DNA of 64,000 nt from RBG-16-66-20 sp052386675 (GTDB lineage Bacteria; Pseudomonadota; Gammaproteobacteria; Burkholderiales; SG8-39): contig JBQTJX010000002.1 of assembly GCA_052386675.1 (NCBI GenBank), positions 124,001 to 188,000 of the forward strand, read 5' to 3'. Within the stretch, counting starts at the first letter, position 1; the number at the start of each line of letters is the position of its first letter. The translations under genes were made by a program, and so were the position numbers. This document shows positions 41,421 to 50,358 of the stretch, in pieces. The notes under the pieces were generated by a model. The model saw only the letters and a program-made list of their open reading frames with translations. It was not told the origin of the DNA and searched no databases.

Positions 41421-43172
41421 CTAGTTGGAGAGGCCGAGCTCGGCGCCCTTGACCTGCAGCGCGAGGTGCTTGGCGTGCGCGCGGCACAGCGAGAACGCGC
41501 CGCCGGTGAACCACAGGCCGCGCTGGGGCGTGCGCGTCCACATGTTGGCGAGTTCCTGCTTCTCCGGGTGGAAGCCCCAGATCTGGCCGACCCTTTCCGC
41601 CACTTCCTGCCCGAACAGCGTCCGGACCGTGTGCTCGTGGCCCTCGAAGCCGGTGGCAAGGACGACGAGATCCGCCGGCACGGTCCGCCCGTCCTTCAGC
41701 TTCGCGCCCTCCGGCGTAAAGGTCTCGATGTCGCCGTACTGGATCAGGCCCACTTCTCCCTTGACGACAAGGTCCGAGCAGCCGACGTTGAAGTAGTAGC
41801 CCCCGCCCCGGGTGCGGAACAGGTATGGCCAGCCGGTGCCATCCACTCCTGACGAGAGCCGGAAGCCCTTCTGCTCCAGCCCGCGCAGAAGCGGCGCGTC
41901 CATCTCCTCGGCCTTCCTGGTCAGAATCTTGTGCGTCGCCAGCATCAACGGCTTGGGGATCGAGGTCAGGATGAGGTCGCGGTCGTCGAACGACGGTCCT
42001 TCACCCTGGAAGATGGAATCGTAGATCTGCGCGCTGGGCTCCACCTGCACCACCAGCGTCGGGCTGCGCTGCACCAGCGTCGCCTTCGCGCCATGGCCGT
42101 GCAGGTCCTGCGCCACGTCGTGCGCGCTGGTGCCGGTGCCCAGGATCAGCACGTTCTTTCCGCGCCAATGCGAACCCTCGGAGAACTCGCTGGTGTGCAG
42201 CACCCTGCCCCTGAAGCGATCCAGCGTCGGGACGTCCGGGCGCTTCGGCGCGCTGCTGACGCTGGTGCCCATGACGATGTGCCGCGGCCGCAGCGTGCGG
42301 ATGCTGCCATCCGCACGGCGAATGCGGGCTTCCCAGTGCTGCCCGGCTTCGTTCCAGGTCGCGCCCTCGAACGAGGTTTCCGTCCAGAAATTGATGTCCA
42401 TGCAATCCACATACATTTCCAGCCAATTCGCGATCCGGTCCTTGGGCAGGTACTGCTGCCAGGTGGGCGGGAACAGCATGTACGGCAGGTGGTTGCTGTG
42501 CAGCGTGTTGTGCAGGTGCAGGGCGCGGTAGCGCAGGCGCCAGTTGTCGCCGATGCGCTTCATGCGGTCAATGACCAGGGTGTCCACGTCCAGCTGGCCC
42601 AGGCGCGCCGCCACCGAGAGGCCGGCATGGCCGCCGCCCACCACCAGCACCGCGGGATCGCGGTCGATGAACTTCGAGCGCTCGGCGCGCCGTTCGAGCC
42701 AGTTCGGGGCGTTGAAACCGCGCTCGTACACCGGGCCTTCGCGCCGCGCGCGCAGCGTTGCTTCCTCGTGGCCCCGGATCTCGTCCAGCGTGGAATGGAA
42801 TGTCCATGCCTCGCTCTGCGCGTCGAGCCGGAAGCGCACCAGCCCCGCGCAGCGGCCGACCGTGGTCTCGAACTTCAGGATCGCCTCGATCACCCTCACG
42901 CCTGCCCGCTCGACCACCCGCGGAGGACAGCGCTTCGGGTCGATCGCGAAGTCCCGCGCCCCGAACAGCGCCAGCGCGGCGGACAGTTCGCGCGCGATCG
43001 TGTCGCGCCCGCTGAGTGTCTTCAGTTCCCAGGAAAAGGCAACCGCTTCGCGCCAGTGGCTATCGGGGAGGAACAGCGCGCCGACCCGTTGCGGCTTCGG
43101 GTCGGCCGTGGCCGCGTTGAGTCGCGCCAGCCAGTTCTCGACGATCTCGACAAGATCGTCGTGCCGATTCAT
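41421..43172 (-). CDS. FAD-dependent monooxygenase with N-terminal NTF2-like domain
   Basis: The ATG at 43172 overlaps the Bug gene stop (ATGA) and gives 583 aa. Residues about 1-145 look like an NTF2/SnoaL-like domain. The flavin monooxygenase part begins with AVLVVGGGHAGLSVAARLG (about 174-192) and has the GDNWRLRY loop, a second Rossmann motif LILGTGTSAHDVAQ for NADPH, and LVVLATGFEGHEH. This matches YUCCA/FMO-type oxygenases. It is likely the oxygenation step of the operon. The substrate is unknown. Confidence 0.88.
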   Translation of the reverse strand: MNRHDDLVEIVENWLARLNAATADPKPQRVGALFLPDSHWREAVAFSWELKTLSGRDTIARELSAALALFGARDFAIDPKRCPPRVVERAGVRVIEAILKFETTVGRCAGLVRFRLDAQSEAWTFHSTLDEIRGHEEATLRARREGPVYERGFNAPNWLERRAERSKFIDRDPAVLVVGGGHAGLSVAARLGQLDVDTLVIDRMKRIGDNWRLRYRALHLHNTLHSNHLPYMLFPPTWQQYLPKDRIANWLEMYVDCMDINFWTETSFEGATWNEAGQHWEARIRRADGSIRTLRPRHIVMGTSVSSAPKRPDVPTLDRFRGRVLHTSEFSEGSHWRGKNVLILGTGTSAHDVAQDLHGHGAKATLVQRSPTLVVQVEPSAQIYDSIFQGEGPSFDDRDLILTSIPKPLMLATHKILTRKAEEMDAPLLRGLEQKGFRLSSGVDGTGWPYLFRTRGGGYYFNVGCSDLVVKGEVGLIQYGDIETFTPEGAKLKDGRTVPADLVVLATGFEGHEHTVRTLFGQEVAERVGQIWGFHPEKQELANMWTRTPQRGLWFTGGAFSLCRAHAKHLALQVKGAELGLSN

Positions 43173-44131
43173 TCCGCCTTCGCCCCCGAGCGCTTCACCG
43201 TCTCGCCCCATTTCGCGCTCTCGTCGCGGATCACCTTGCCCAGTTCGTCCGGCCCGAGCATCCACGGGTCGGTTCCGAGCGCCTCCAGCGATTCCTTCAT
43301 CTTCGGCGTCGCCATCACCGACTGCAGGCCCTTGTAGAGCACCTGCACGATGTCGGCCGGCATCCGGGCCGGGCCCATGATCGCGTACCAGATGGTCACG
43401 TCGTAGCCCGGCACGCCGGCGGCGGCGATGGTGGGTACGCCTGGAAGCAGCGCCGAGGGTGCGCGCCCGGTCACGCCCAGCGCGCGGACCTTGCCCTGCC
43501 TGGCGTGCTGCGAATTGGTCGTGATGTTGTCGATGATGAAATCGATTCTCCCGCCCAGGAGGTCGGCCGTCATCGGCGCCGAACCCTTGTAGGGCACGTG
43601 CGTGAACCGCGCCCCGGTCATCTGCTCGAGGAGCACTGCCGACAGGTGGCTCGAGCTACCGGCACCCGAGGAGCCGTAGGTGAGTACGCCCGGCTTGCTC
43701 TTCGCGAGCGCGACCAGTTCGGCGACCGTGTTGGCGGCGACCCCTGGCTGCACCACCAGCACGTTCGGGAAGGAAGCCACCATCGCCACCGGCGAAAAAT
43801 CCCTTTCCGGGTGGTAGCGGAGCTTCGCGTACAGGTGCTGGTTGATGGTGAGCGTGCCGGTGGTGGCGAAGAACAGCGAATACCCATCGGGTGCGGAATC
43901 CACCACGGCCTGCGCGCCAATCGCGCCCGCGGCGCCGCCGCGGTTTTCGACGACCACCTGCTGCTTGAGCTCTCCCGAGAGCGCATTGGCGACCAGGCGC
44001 GCGGTGGCGTCGGTGCCGCCGCCCGGCGGGAACGGGACCACCAGGCGGATGGGCTTCTCGGGGTAGGCGGCCGCTGCTGCGAATGGCAGCGCGAGGACGA
44101 CGGCGAGGAAGAACTGATGCAGGCGAGTCAT
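43169..44131 (-). CDS. Bug-family periplasmic solute-binding protein (second copy)
   Basis: The 320-aa protein has a signal peptide (about 1-22) and the Bug motif RLVVPFPPGGGTDATARLVA. Inner motifs include VVENRGGAAGAIGAQAV and HVPYKGSAPMTADLLGG. AGGAGGG lies 8-9 nt before the ATG. It is first in the operon with the monooxygenase, cyclase and FAH protein, so its ligand is probably the compound that operon degrades. Confidence 0.93.
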   Translation of the reverse strand: MTRLHQFFLAVVLALPFAAAAAYPEKPIRLVVPFPPGGGTDATARLVANALSGELKQQVVVENRGGAAGAIGAQAVVDSAPDGYSLFFATTGTLTINQHLYAKLRYHPERDFSPVAMVASFPNVLVVQPGVAANTVAELVALAKSKPGVLTYGSSGAGSSSHLSAVLLEQMTGARFTHVPYKGSAPMTADLLGGRIDFIIDNITTNSQHARQGKVRALGVTGRAPSALLPGVPTIAAAGVPGYDVTIWYAIMGPARMPADIVQVLYKGLQSVMATPKMKESLEALGTDPWMLGPDELGKVIRDESAKWGETVKRSGAKAE

Positions 44132-44200
44132 CGGACATTCCCTCCTGGAGGTACGCCCGATACTACTCCCGCCACTCGCGCGGAAGAACGCCTGTTTCGA

Positions 44201-45457
44201 CTACGCCTGGTCCAGCTCGAACGCCTTGTGCAGCACCCGCACGGCGAGCTCGGCGTACTTCTCGTCGATCACCACCGAGATCTTGATCTCCGAAGTGGAG
44301 ATCATCTGGATGTTGATGCCCTCCTCGGCCAGGGTGCGGAACATGCTGGCGGCGATCCCCGAGTGCGAGCGCATGCCCAGGCCGACGATGGAGATCTTGG
44401 CCATGCGGTCGTCGCCCGTGATCTCGCGGCAGTTGATGTGCGGCTTGACCTGGTCATTGAGCATCTTCATCGCGCGCTTGAGGTCGCCGCGGCCAAGCGT
44501 GAAGGACAGGTCGGTGGTGCCGTCGTGGCTGACGTTCTGCACGATGACGTCGACGTTGATGCCGGCATCGGCGATCGGGCCGAGGATGGCGTAGGCGATG
44601 CCGGGCTTGTCGGGAACCCCGTGCACGGTGACCTTGGCCTCGTCGCGCTGCGCGGCCACTCCTGAGATGACGGCTTTTTCCATCGCCATGTGCGGGTCTT
44701 CCTCGAAAGTGATCAGGGTTCCGGAGCGCGCCTCTTCCTCCACCGGGATCTTCGGGTCGGTGAGGCTGGAGAGCACGCGCGTGGGCACCTTGTACTTGCC
44801 GGCGAATTCCACCGACCGGATTTGCAGCACTTTGGAGCCGGCGCCCGCCATCTCGAGCATTTCCTCGAAGCTGATGGTGGCCAGGCGCCGCGCTTCGGGC
44901 ACGATGCGCGGGTCAGTGGTGTAGACGCCGTCCACATCGGTATAGATCTGGCACTCATCCGCCCCGAGCGCCGCGGCAAGCGCCACCGCGGAGGTGTCCG
45001 AGCCGCCACGGCCCAGCGTGGTGATGTTGCCCTCGGCGTCCACGCCCTGGAACCCGGCCACGACCGCGACGCAGCCGTTCTCCAGGTCCTGGCGCAGGCG
45101 CAGCTCGTCGATGGACAGGATGCGCGCGCGGGAAAAAGCCGAATCGGTCAGAACCCTCACCTGCCAGCCGGTGTAGCTGCGGGCGCGCACGCCGAGCGCG
45201 AGCAGCGCCATCGCCAGCAGGCCGACGCTGACCTGCTCGCCGGTGGCGGCGACCACGTCCAGCTCGCGCGGATCCGGATGCTCCTGCAGCCCGGAGGCGA
45301 GCGCGAGCAGGCGGTTGGTCTCGCCGGACATGGCAGAGGGCACTACGACGATCCGGTGGCCGGCCGCCTGCCACTTGGCAACGCGCCAGGCGACGTTCTT
45401 GATGCGCTCGATCGAGCCCACCGAGGTACCGCCGAACTTCTGGACGATGAGGGCCAT
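44201..45457 (-). CDS. lysC: Aspartate kinase
   Basis: LysC phosphorylates aspartate at the head of the Lys/Thr/Met/DAP pathway. The 418-aa protein starts MALIVQKFGGTSVGSIERI with the kinase KFGGTS motif. The kinase core includes TLGRGGSDTSAVALAAALGA and YTDVDGVYTTDPR. Two ACT domains at the C-terminus (about 265-415) indicate feedback control, usually by Lys plus Thr in this form. It stands alone. Confidence 0.96.
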   Translation of the reverse strand: MALIVQKFGGTSVGSIERIKNVAWRVAKWQAAGHRIVVVPSAMSGETNRLLALASGLQEHPDPRELDVVAATGEQVSVGLLAMALLALGVRARSYTGWQVRVLTDSAFSRARILSIDELRLRQDLENGCVAVVAGFQGVDAEGNITTLGRGGSDTSAVALAAALGADECQIYTDVDGVYTTDPRIVPEARRLATISFEEMLEMAGAGSKVLQIRSVEFAGKYKVPTRVLSSLTDPKIPVEEEARSGTLITFEEDPHMAMEKAVISGVAAQRDEAKVTVHGVPDKPGIAYAILGPIADAGINVDVIVQNVSHDGTTDLSFTLGRGDLKRAMKMLNDQVKPHINCREITGDDRMAKISIVGLGMRSHSGIAASMFRTLAEEGINIQMISTSEIKISVVIDEKYAELAVRVLHKAFELDQA

Positions 45458-45615
45458 GGCGAATAGGGGGTAAGGGCCGCGATTCTAGCCGAAAACCCAG
45501 ACGATTCCGTGGCTTGGCCGTTCGCGTGAAACACCGTCTCGGAAGCGACTGCATAACGAAACCCGCGCCGCATTCGATTGACTTCCGCAGACTCGCCATC
45601 GACCATCGGTCGCCT

Positions 45616-46335
45616 GTGACCAAGACTCTCCGCCTCGGCTTCCTCGTTCCTCCCGGCAACCCGGTCGTGGAGGGCGAAATGATCCGCCTTGCCCCCGCCG
45701 GCGTCAGCGTGCACTTCCACCGCATGACCGCGAGCGGCATCACCGGCTCGCACCAGGGCCAGGAGGAGCGCAACCGCAGCCAGATCGCGCACCTGGACGA
45801 GAACGTCGAGTTGATGTCGCTGGTCAAGCCCGCGGTCATCGTCATGGCACATACCGCCACGAGCTATACCCTGGGCAAGGATGGGGAGGCGAAGCTGGTC
45901 GAGCGCCTCACCAAGGCAAGCGGCATCCCCTTCATCACCGCCTTCGGCAGCGTGCTGAAAGCGCTGGCGCACCTGGGCGCGAAGCGTGTCGCGCTGGGAA
46001 CCCCCTACAGCGCCGAGGCGACGCTGAAGGCCAAGGCGTTCCTGGAGGCGAACGGGGTCGAGGTCGCCTCCTGGGGCAACCTGGCGAACGTGAAGAACAT
46101 CTACGAGGAAACGCCCGAGCGCGCGGAGCAGCTGGCGCGCCAGGTGGATTCCGCAGCCGCGCAGGCCGCGTTCATGAGCGGCCTCGGCATGCCCACCATC
46201 GACGTGCTGGACAAGCTGGAGCGCGCGCTGGGCAAGCCGGTGATCTCCAGCGCCTCGGCCATCATGTGGAACGCGCTGCGCGTCGCCGGATCGGGCGCGA
46301 AGATCGAAGGCTTCGGCAGGCTGCTGTCCAAATGA
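45616..46335 (+). CDS. Asp/Glu racemase / maleate isomerase-fold protein lacking both catalytic Cys
   Basis: The GTG at 45616 gives 239 aa. The fold is recognised from LGFLVPPGNPVVEGEM, PAVIVMAHTATSYTLG and GKPVISSASAIMWNALRVAG. In maleate isomerases and arylmalonate decarboxylases the first site is C-T-x-x-S and the second a Cys before T/N-x-x-T. Here these read A-H-T-A-T and S-G-L-G, so neither Cys is present. It is coupled to a Bug receptor 11 nt downstream. A non-racemase reaction or binding role is possible. Confidence 0.78.
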   Translation: MTKTLRLGFLVPPGNPVVEGEMIRLAPAGVSVHFHRMTASGITGSHQGQEERNRSQIAHLDENVELMSLVKPAVIVMAHTATSYTLGKDGEAKLVERLTKASGIPFITAFGSVLKALAHLGAKRVALGTPYSAEATLKAKAFLEANGVEVASWGNLANVKNIYEETPERAEQLARQVDSAAAQAAFMSGLGMPTIDVLDKLERALGKPVISSASAIMWNALRVAGSGAKIEGFGRLLSK

Positions 46336-46346
46336 GGAGACGAATC

Positions 46347-47309
46347 ATGAAAACCAGGAACCTTGTCGCGCTCGCGTTGCTCGCCTGCGCCGGCTTCGCG
46401 ACGCAGGCGTTTGCATTCCCGGACAAGCCGGTGCGCATCGTCCTCGGCTTCGCGCCCGGCGGCAACGTCGACATCGTCAACCGCATCGTCGGCCAGGCCA
46501 TGGGCGATGAACTCAAGCAGAGCGTCATCATCGACAACAAGGCGGGTGCCAATGGCGCCATCGGCGCCGAGTTCGTGGCGCGCGCGGCGCCCGATGGCTA
46601 CACGCTGTTCGTGACCGTGACCGAGACGCACGCCCTCAACCCGGCGCTGCGCAAGACGCTGCCCTACCACCCGATCAAGGACTTCACCAGCATCGGCATC
46701 GTCGACACCTTCGCCTTCGCGCTGGTGCTGGCGCCGAAGTTCCCTGCCAGCAACGTCGCCGGCTTCATCGCCTACGCCAAGCAGAACCCGGGCAGGCTCA
46801 ATTTCAGCTCCTGGGGCAACGGCAGCCTGTCGCAGGTCGCGATGGAGCAATTGAAGCAGTCCGCCGGCATCGACCTGCTGCACGTGCCATTCAAGGGCTC
46901 GGCGCCGGCGATGACGGCGCTCATCGCCGGCCAGGTGGAGGCTTTCGTGGCGCCGCTGTCGCTCGCGGTCCCCTACGCCGCCGACGGCCGCGTCAAGCTG
47001 GTCGGCGTCACCAGCACGCAGCGCGAGGACACCGCGCCCGGCGTGCCGACGCTGATCGAGCAGGGCCTGGCCGTGGACGTCACCGGCTGGCACGTGCTGC
47101 AGGCGCCCGCGGGGACACCGGCCAGCGCCATCGCCACGCTCAACCGCGCCCTGAATACGGTGCTCAAGCGCCCGGACGTTCGCGACCGGCTCCTCAAGGC
47201 GGGCGTGAAGCCCGGCGGCTCCACGCCGCAGGAAGCCCAGGCGCTGGTCGAATCGAACTACCACCGCTGGGGTGAAGTCGCGCGCAAGGCCGGCATGAAG
47301 CCGGATTGA
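46347..47309 (+). CDS. Bug-family periplasmic solute-binding protein (third copy)
   Basis: The ATG at 46347 follows GAGGAG and gives 320 aa with a signal peptide (about 1-22: NLVALALLACAGFATQAFA). Bug motifs are RIVLGFAPGGNVDIVNRIV, IIDNKAGANGAIGAEFVA and HVPFKGSAPAMTAL. It lies between the racemase-fold gene and the flavin oxidoreductase, all on the plus strand, forming a second catabolic operon with its own receptor. Confidence 0.93.
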   Translation: MKTRNLVALALLACAGFATQAFAFPDKPVRIVLGFAPGGNVDIVNRIVGQAMGDELKQSVIIDNKAGANGAIGAEFVARAAPDGYTLFVTVTETHALNPALRKTLPYHPIKDFTSIGIVDTFAFALVLAPKFPASNVAGFIAYAKQNPGRLNFSSWGNGSLSQVAMEQLKQSAGIDLLHVPFKGSAPAMTALIAGQVEAFVAPLSLAVPYAADGRVKLVGVTSTQREDTAPGVPTLIEQGLAVDVTGWHVLQAPAGTPASAIATLNRALNTVLKRPDVRDRLLKAGVKPGGSTPQEAQALVESNYHRWGEVARKAGMKPD

Positions 47310-47335
47310 CCACGACGGGCGGCCCGGCATCGCGA

Positions 47336-49321
47336 ATGCCGTCGCGGATGCCGTTCCTTCTAGAGGCGCCGTTCGAACTCGCCGGCAGGCGCCTGCGCAA
47401 TCGCATCGTGCACGCGTCCATGACGACGCTGCGCGCCGCGAACGCCGCCACCACGCCAGGCCAGATCCAGTACTACGAGAACCGCGCCCGCGGCGGCGCG
47501 GCCATGGTCGTCACCGAACCCTTCACCTGGTCGGCGATGCAGGACGTGCCGCACAAGACGCGCACCTGGCGCGACGACGCGATGGACGGCTTGAAACGCC
47601 TCGCCGAGGCGGTCGAGCGCCACGATTGCCGGCTCCTGGCGCAGATCCAGGATCCGGGGCGCGCGCGGCACCACGCCGGGCGGCACCTGAATGCAATGGC
47701 GCCCTCGGCGCTGCCGGACGACCTGTCATGGACCATGCCGCGCGCGATGTCGGGCGACGAGATCCGGCGTTTCATCGACGACATCGCCCGGAGCGCGGAG
47801 CGCGTGAAGCGCTGCGGCTTCAGCGGCGTCGAGATCTCGGCGGGACACGGCCACCTGTTCCACCAGTTCATGTCGCCGCGCTCGAATGTCCGCGAAGACG
47901 AATACGGCGGCAACTGGGAGGGGCGCACGCGCATCGTCCGGGAAATTCTCGCCGCGGTGCGCGCGAGCTGCGGCACTGGCTTCATCATCGGCGTCAAGCT
48001 GCCCGGGGACGACGGCCTGGAGAACAGCATCGGCCCCGCCGAAGCAGCGATCATCGCGCCGCTGGTCGCCGGCGGCGGTGCTGTGGACTACGCCTGCTTC
48101 TGCCAGGGCACCCACGGCAAGACGCTGGACATGCACCTGCCTGACCGCTTCGGCCCGCGCATGCCCTATCGCGAGCTGCAGAAAACGCTGCGCGCCGCGA
48201 TCCCGGGCGTGCCGCTGGTGGCGCTGGGCCGGATCACAGATCCGGCGGAAGCGGAGGCATTGCTGGCGACCGGCGAAGCGGAACTCATCGGGCTTGGCCG
48301 GCCGCTGCTCGCCGACCCGGCCTGGCCAATCAAGGCGGCCAGCGGTCGCGCGCACGACATCCGCTACTGCATTTCCTGCAACACCTGCTGGGACACCATC
48401 ATCACGCGCCAGCAACCGCTTTCCTGCGTCAACAACCCGCGTGTGGCCCGACCGGACGAGGTGGACTGGTGGCCCGCGCGCGCGACGAACCGCCGGCGCA
48501 TCGTCGTGGTGGGCGCCGGCATGGCCGGCATGGAGGCGGCCTGGATCGCCGCGGCTCGCGGCCACGACGTCACCGTGTTCTCCGCGGGCGCCCAGCCTGG
48601 CGGAAAGGCGCGCCTGCGCGCGCAGCTGCCGGGCGGCGAGGAAGTGAGCAGCGTGTATGACTATCAAACCGGCGCGGCACTGCGCGCAGGCGTGCGATTC
48701 GAGTTCGGCTTCGAGGCCGGTTTCAGCGACATCGACACCCTGCGGCCCGACGTGGTGGTGCTCGCGACTGGCGCCACCATGTCGCCGCCGATGTGGCTGC
48801 CCCCGGAGGTGGCCGCCGAAGGGCTGGTGCCGGACCTGCGCGCCGCCGTGGCGGGCCTCGCCGGCATCCGCGCACGCCAGCCGGGCACGGCCGTGATCTA
48901 CGACATGGACCAGACCGAGGGCACCTACGCCGCGGCGCTACGCCTGCGCGAGCGTTTCGAGTGCGTGGTACTCGTCACGCCCAGGGATGCGCTGGTGGAA
49001 GAAGCGTCGCTGGTGACGCGCCAGAACCTGCTGCGCCGGCTCGCGCACGCGGGCGTGGAGTCGCTACGGCTCTCGGAACCTTGCTGGGACGAAGCCTTCG
49101 AATCCGGAGAACTCACCGTGCGCCATGTGTACACCGGCGACACCATCACCCTGCCCGGCGTCACCCTCCTCGCCTATTCGACGCCTCGGGCCCGTAACGA
49201 TGCGCTCGCGGCACCCCTCGCGGCCGCCGGGATCGAGGTCCGGAAGGTGGGCGACTGCCTGTCGCCCCGGGACATGCTCGCCGCAACCGCGGATGGCCAC
49301 GCGGCCGGCTGCGAGCTCTGA
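47336..49321 (+). CDS. FMN/FAD/4Fe-4S oxidoreductase (2,4-dienoyl-CoA reductase / TMADH-like)
   Basis: The ATG at 47336 gives 661 aa; a TTG at 47306 overlapping the Bug stop and an ATG at 47348 are alternatives, and none has a good ribosome-binding site. The N-terminal half is an old-yellow-enzyme barrel with VEISAGHGHLFHQFMSPR and DEYGG. A cluster motif YCISCNTC with a later Cys binds 4Fe-4S. The C-terminal half has RIVVVGAGMAGMEAAWIA for FAD and a second nucleotide fold. Substrate unknown. It completes the operon with the third Bug receptor. Confidence 0.9.
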   Translation: MPSRMPFLLEAPFELAGRRLRNRIVHASMTTLRAANAATTPGQIQYYENRARGGAAMVVTEPFTWSAMQDVPHKTRTWRDDAMDGLKRLAEAVERHDCRLLAQIQDPGRARHHAGRHLNAMAPSALPDDLSWTMPRAMSGDEIRRFIDDIARSAERVKRCGFSGVEISAGHGHLFHQFMSPRSNVREDEYGGNWEGRTRIVREILAAVRASCGTGFIIGVKLPGDDGLENSIGPAEAAIIAPLVAGGGAVDYACFCQGTHGKTLDMHLPDRFGPRMPYRELQKTLRAAIPGVPLVALGRITDPAEAEALLATGEAELIGLGRPLLADPAWPIKAASGRAHDIRYCISCNTCWDTIITRQQPLSCVNNPRVARPDEVDWWPARATNRRRIVVVGAGMAGMEAAWIAAARGHDVTVFSAGAQPGGKARLRAQLPGGEEVSSVYDYQTGAALRAGVRFEFGFEAGFSDIDTLRPDVVVLATGATMSPPMWLPPEVAAEGLVPDLRAAVAGLAGIRARQPGTAVIYDMDQTEGTYAAALRLRERFECVVLVTPRDALVEEASLVTRQNLLRRLAHAGVESLRLSEPCWDEAFESGELTVRHVYTGDTITLPGVTLLAYSTPRARNDALAAPLAAAGIEVRKVGDCLSPRDMLAATADGHAAGCEL

Positions 49322-49371
49322 GCCGGATCCGGCAAAACCCTTTACCTTCAGATCGTTAGCTCAGGCATGGG

Positions 49372-49458
49372 CGGAAGGGGTGGGATTCGAACCCACGAGG
49401 GCGGTTAGGCCCTTCCGGTTTTCAAGACCGGTGCATTCGACCGCTCTGCCACCCTTCC
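49372..49458 (-). tRNA. tRNA-Ser (anticodon TGA)
   Basis: On the minus strand GGAAGGG and CCCTTCC form the acceptor stem with discriminator G; CCA is not encoded in register. The anticodon loop CTTGAAA gives TGA. The long variable arm (GAAGGGCCTAACCGCCCTC region) and T-loop GGTTCGAATCC identify a class II serine tRNA. It is divergent from the BI-1 family gene. Confidence 0.95.
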
Positions 49459-49580
49459 AGGTTGAATTCCAGAGGTCGCGCCCGCATTGTAATACCCTCA
49501 GTCGTAAGGGTTTTTGCGTAATCGAAACTTCACGCCTTTTTGGTAGTCTTATGGACATACGCTCCACTACGAGGAACACG

Positions 49581-50294
49581 ATGGAACCCGTCCGTTCGAA
49601 TGACAGTTACTTTGGCACCGCGCCCGGCCAGGTTGCCGGCCACACGCTCGCGCCCGAAGCGCAGCGAGTCCTGCGCAACACCTACATCCTGCTTGCCCTC
49701 ACCATGGTGCCGACGGTGGCCGGCGCATACCTCGGCATGGCCACGGCGTCCGTCATCTCCGGCTCGCCCATCCTCAGCTTCTTCATCATGCTGGGCGCCG
49801 TGATCGGCCTGCAGTTCGGCATCGCCCGCTTCCGCGACAGCGTGGTCGGCATCGGCCTGCTGCTGCTGATGACCGCCCTGCTGGGCTGGTTCCTCGGACC
49901 GCTGCTGAACTACGCCCTGGCGATGAAGAACGGCATGCAGCTGGTGGGCTACGCCGCCTTCGGCACCGGCGCGGTGTTCATGGGCATGGCCGCTGTAGCG
50001 GTCACCACGAAGCGCGACTTCAGCTTCATGGGCAAGTTCCTGTTCGTGGGCATGATCGTGCTGCTGGTGGCGATGGTCGCGAACATGTTCCTGCAGGTCC
50101 CGGCGCTGTCGCTGGCGATCTCCAGCGCCGTGATCCTGGTGTTCTCGCTGTTCCTGCTGCACGACCTGTCGCGCATCGTGACCGGCGGCGAGACCAACTA
50201 CCTCATGGCGACCACGGGCGTGTACATGAGCCTGTTCAACATCTTCGCCAACCTGCTGCAGCTGCTGATGGCGCTGGGAGGCGAGAAAGACTGA
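49581..50294 (+). CDS. BI-1/YccA family membrane protein
   Basis: The ATG at 49581 is preferred over an in-frame ATG at 49551 because GAGGA sits 6 nt upstream; it gives 237 aa. Seven hydrophobic segments start at about residue 32 (LRNTYILLALTMVPTVAGAY). The family motifs are TKRDFSFMG and the C-terminal DLSRIVTGGETNYL. YccA-type proteins interact with the FtsH protease; the wider family includes pH-sensitive calcium channels. A strong terminator follows. Confidence 0.92.
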   Translation: MEPVRSNDSYFGTAPGQVAGHTLAPEAQRVLRNTYILLALTMVPTVAGAYLGMATASVISGSPILSFFIMLGAVIGLQFGIARFRDSVVGIGLLLLMTALLGWFLGPLLNYALAMKNGMQLVGYAAFGTGAVFMGMAAVAVTTKRDFSFMGKFLFVGMIVLLVAMVANMFLQVPALSLAISSAVILVFSLFLLHDLSRIVTGGETNYLMATTGVYMSLFNIFANLLQLLMALGGEKD

Positions 50295-50318
50295 CGCTCC
50301 CCCGCCGTACAGCAGAAG

Positions 50319-50347
50319 AAGGGCGCCGCGAGGCGCCCTTTTCTTTT
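50319..50347 (+). terminator. Rho-independent terminator after the BI-1 family gene
   Basis: AAGGGCGCC and GGCGCCCTT form a 9-bp perfect stem with loop GCGA, followed by TTCTTTT. It lies 24 nt after the stop. The reverse-strand read also has A-rich flanks, so it may serve the convergent rlmD gene as well. Confidence 0.92.
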
Positions 50348-50358
50348 GCGGCGGCTGG

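Noticed and set aside
44150..44170. CCGATAC resembling a plus-strand sigma-28 -10
   Set aside because: No -35 element and no plus-strand gene follows.
49494..49515. Short stem ACCCT/AGGGT followed by TTTTT near tRNA-Ser(TGA)
   Set aside because: Five-bp stem with an 8-nt loop, located upstream of both divergent genes, so it does not fit a terminator.
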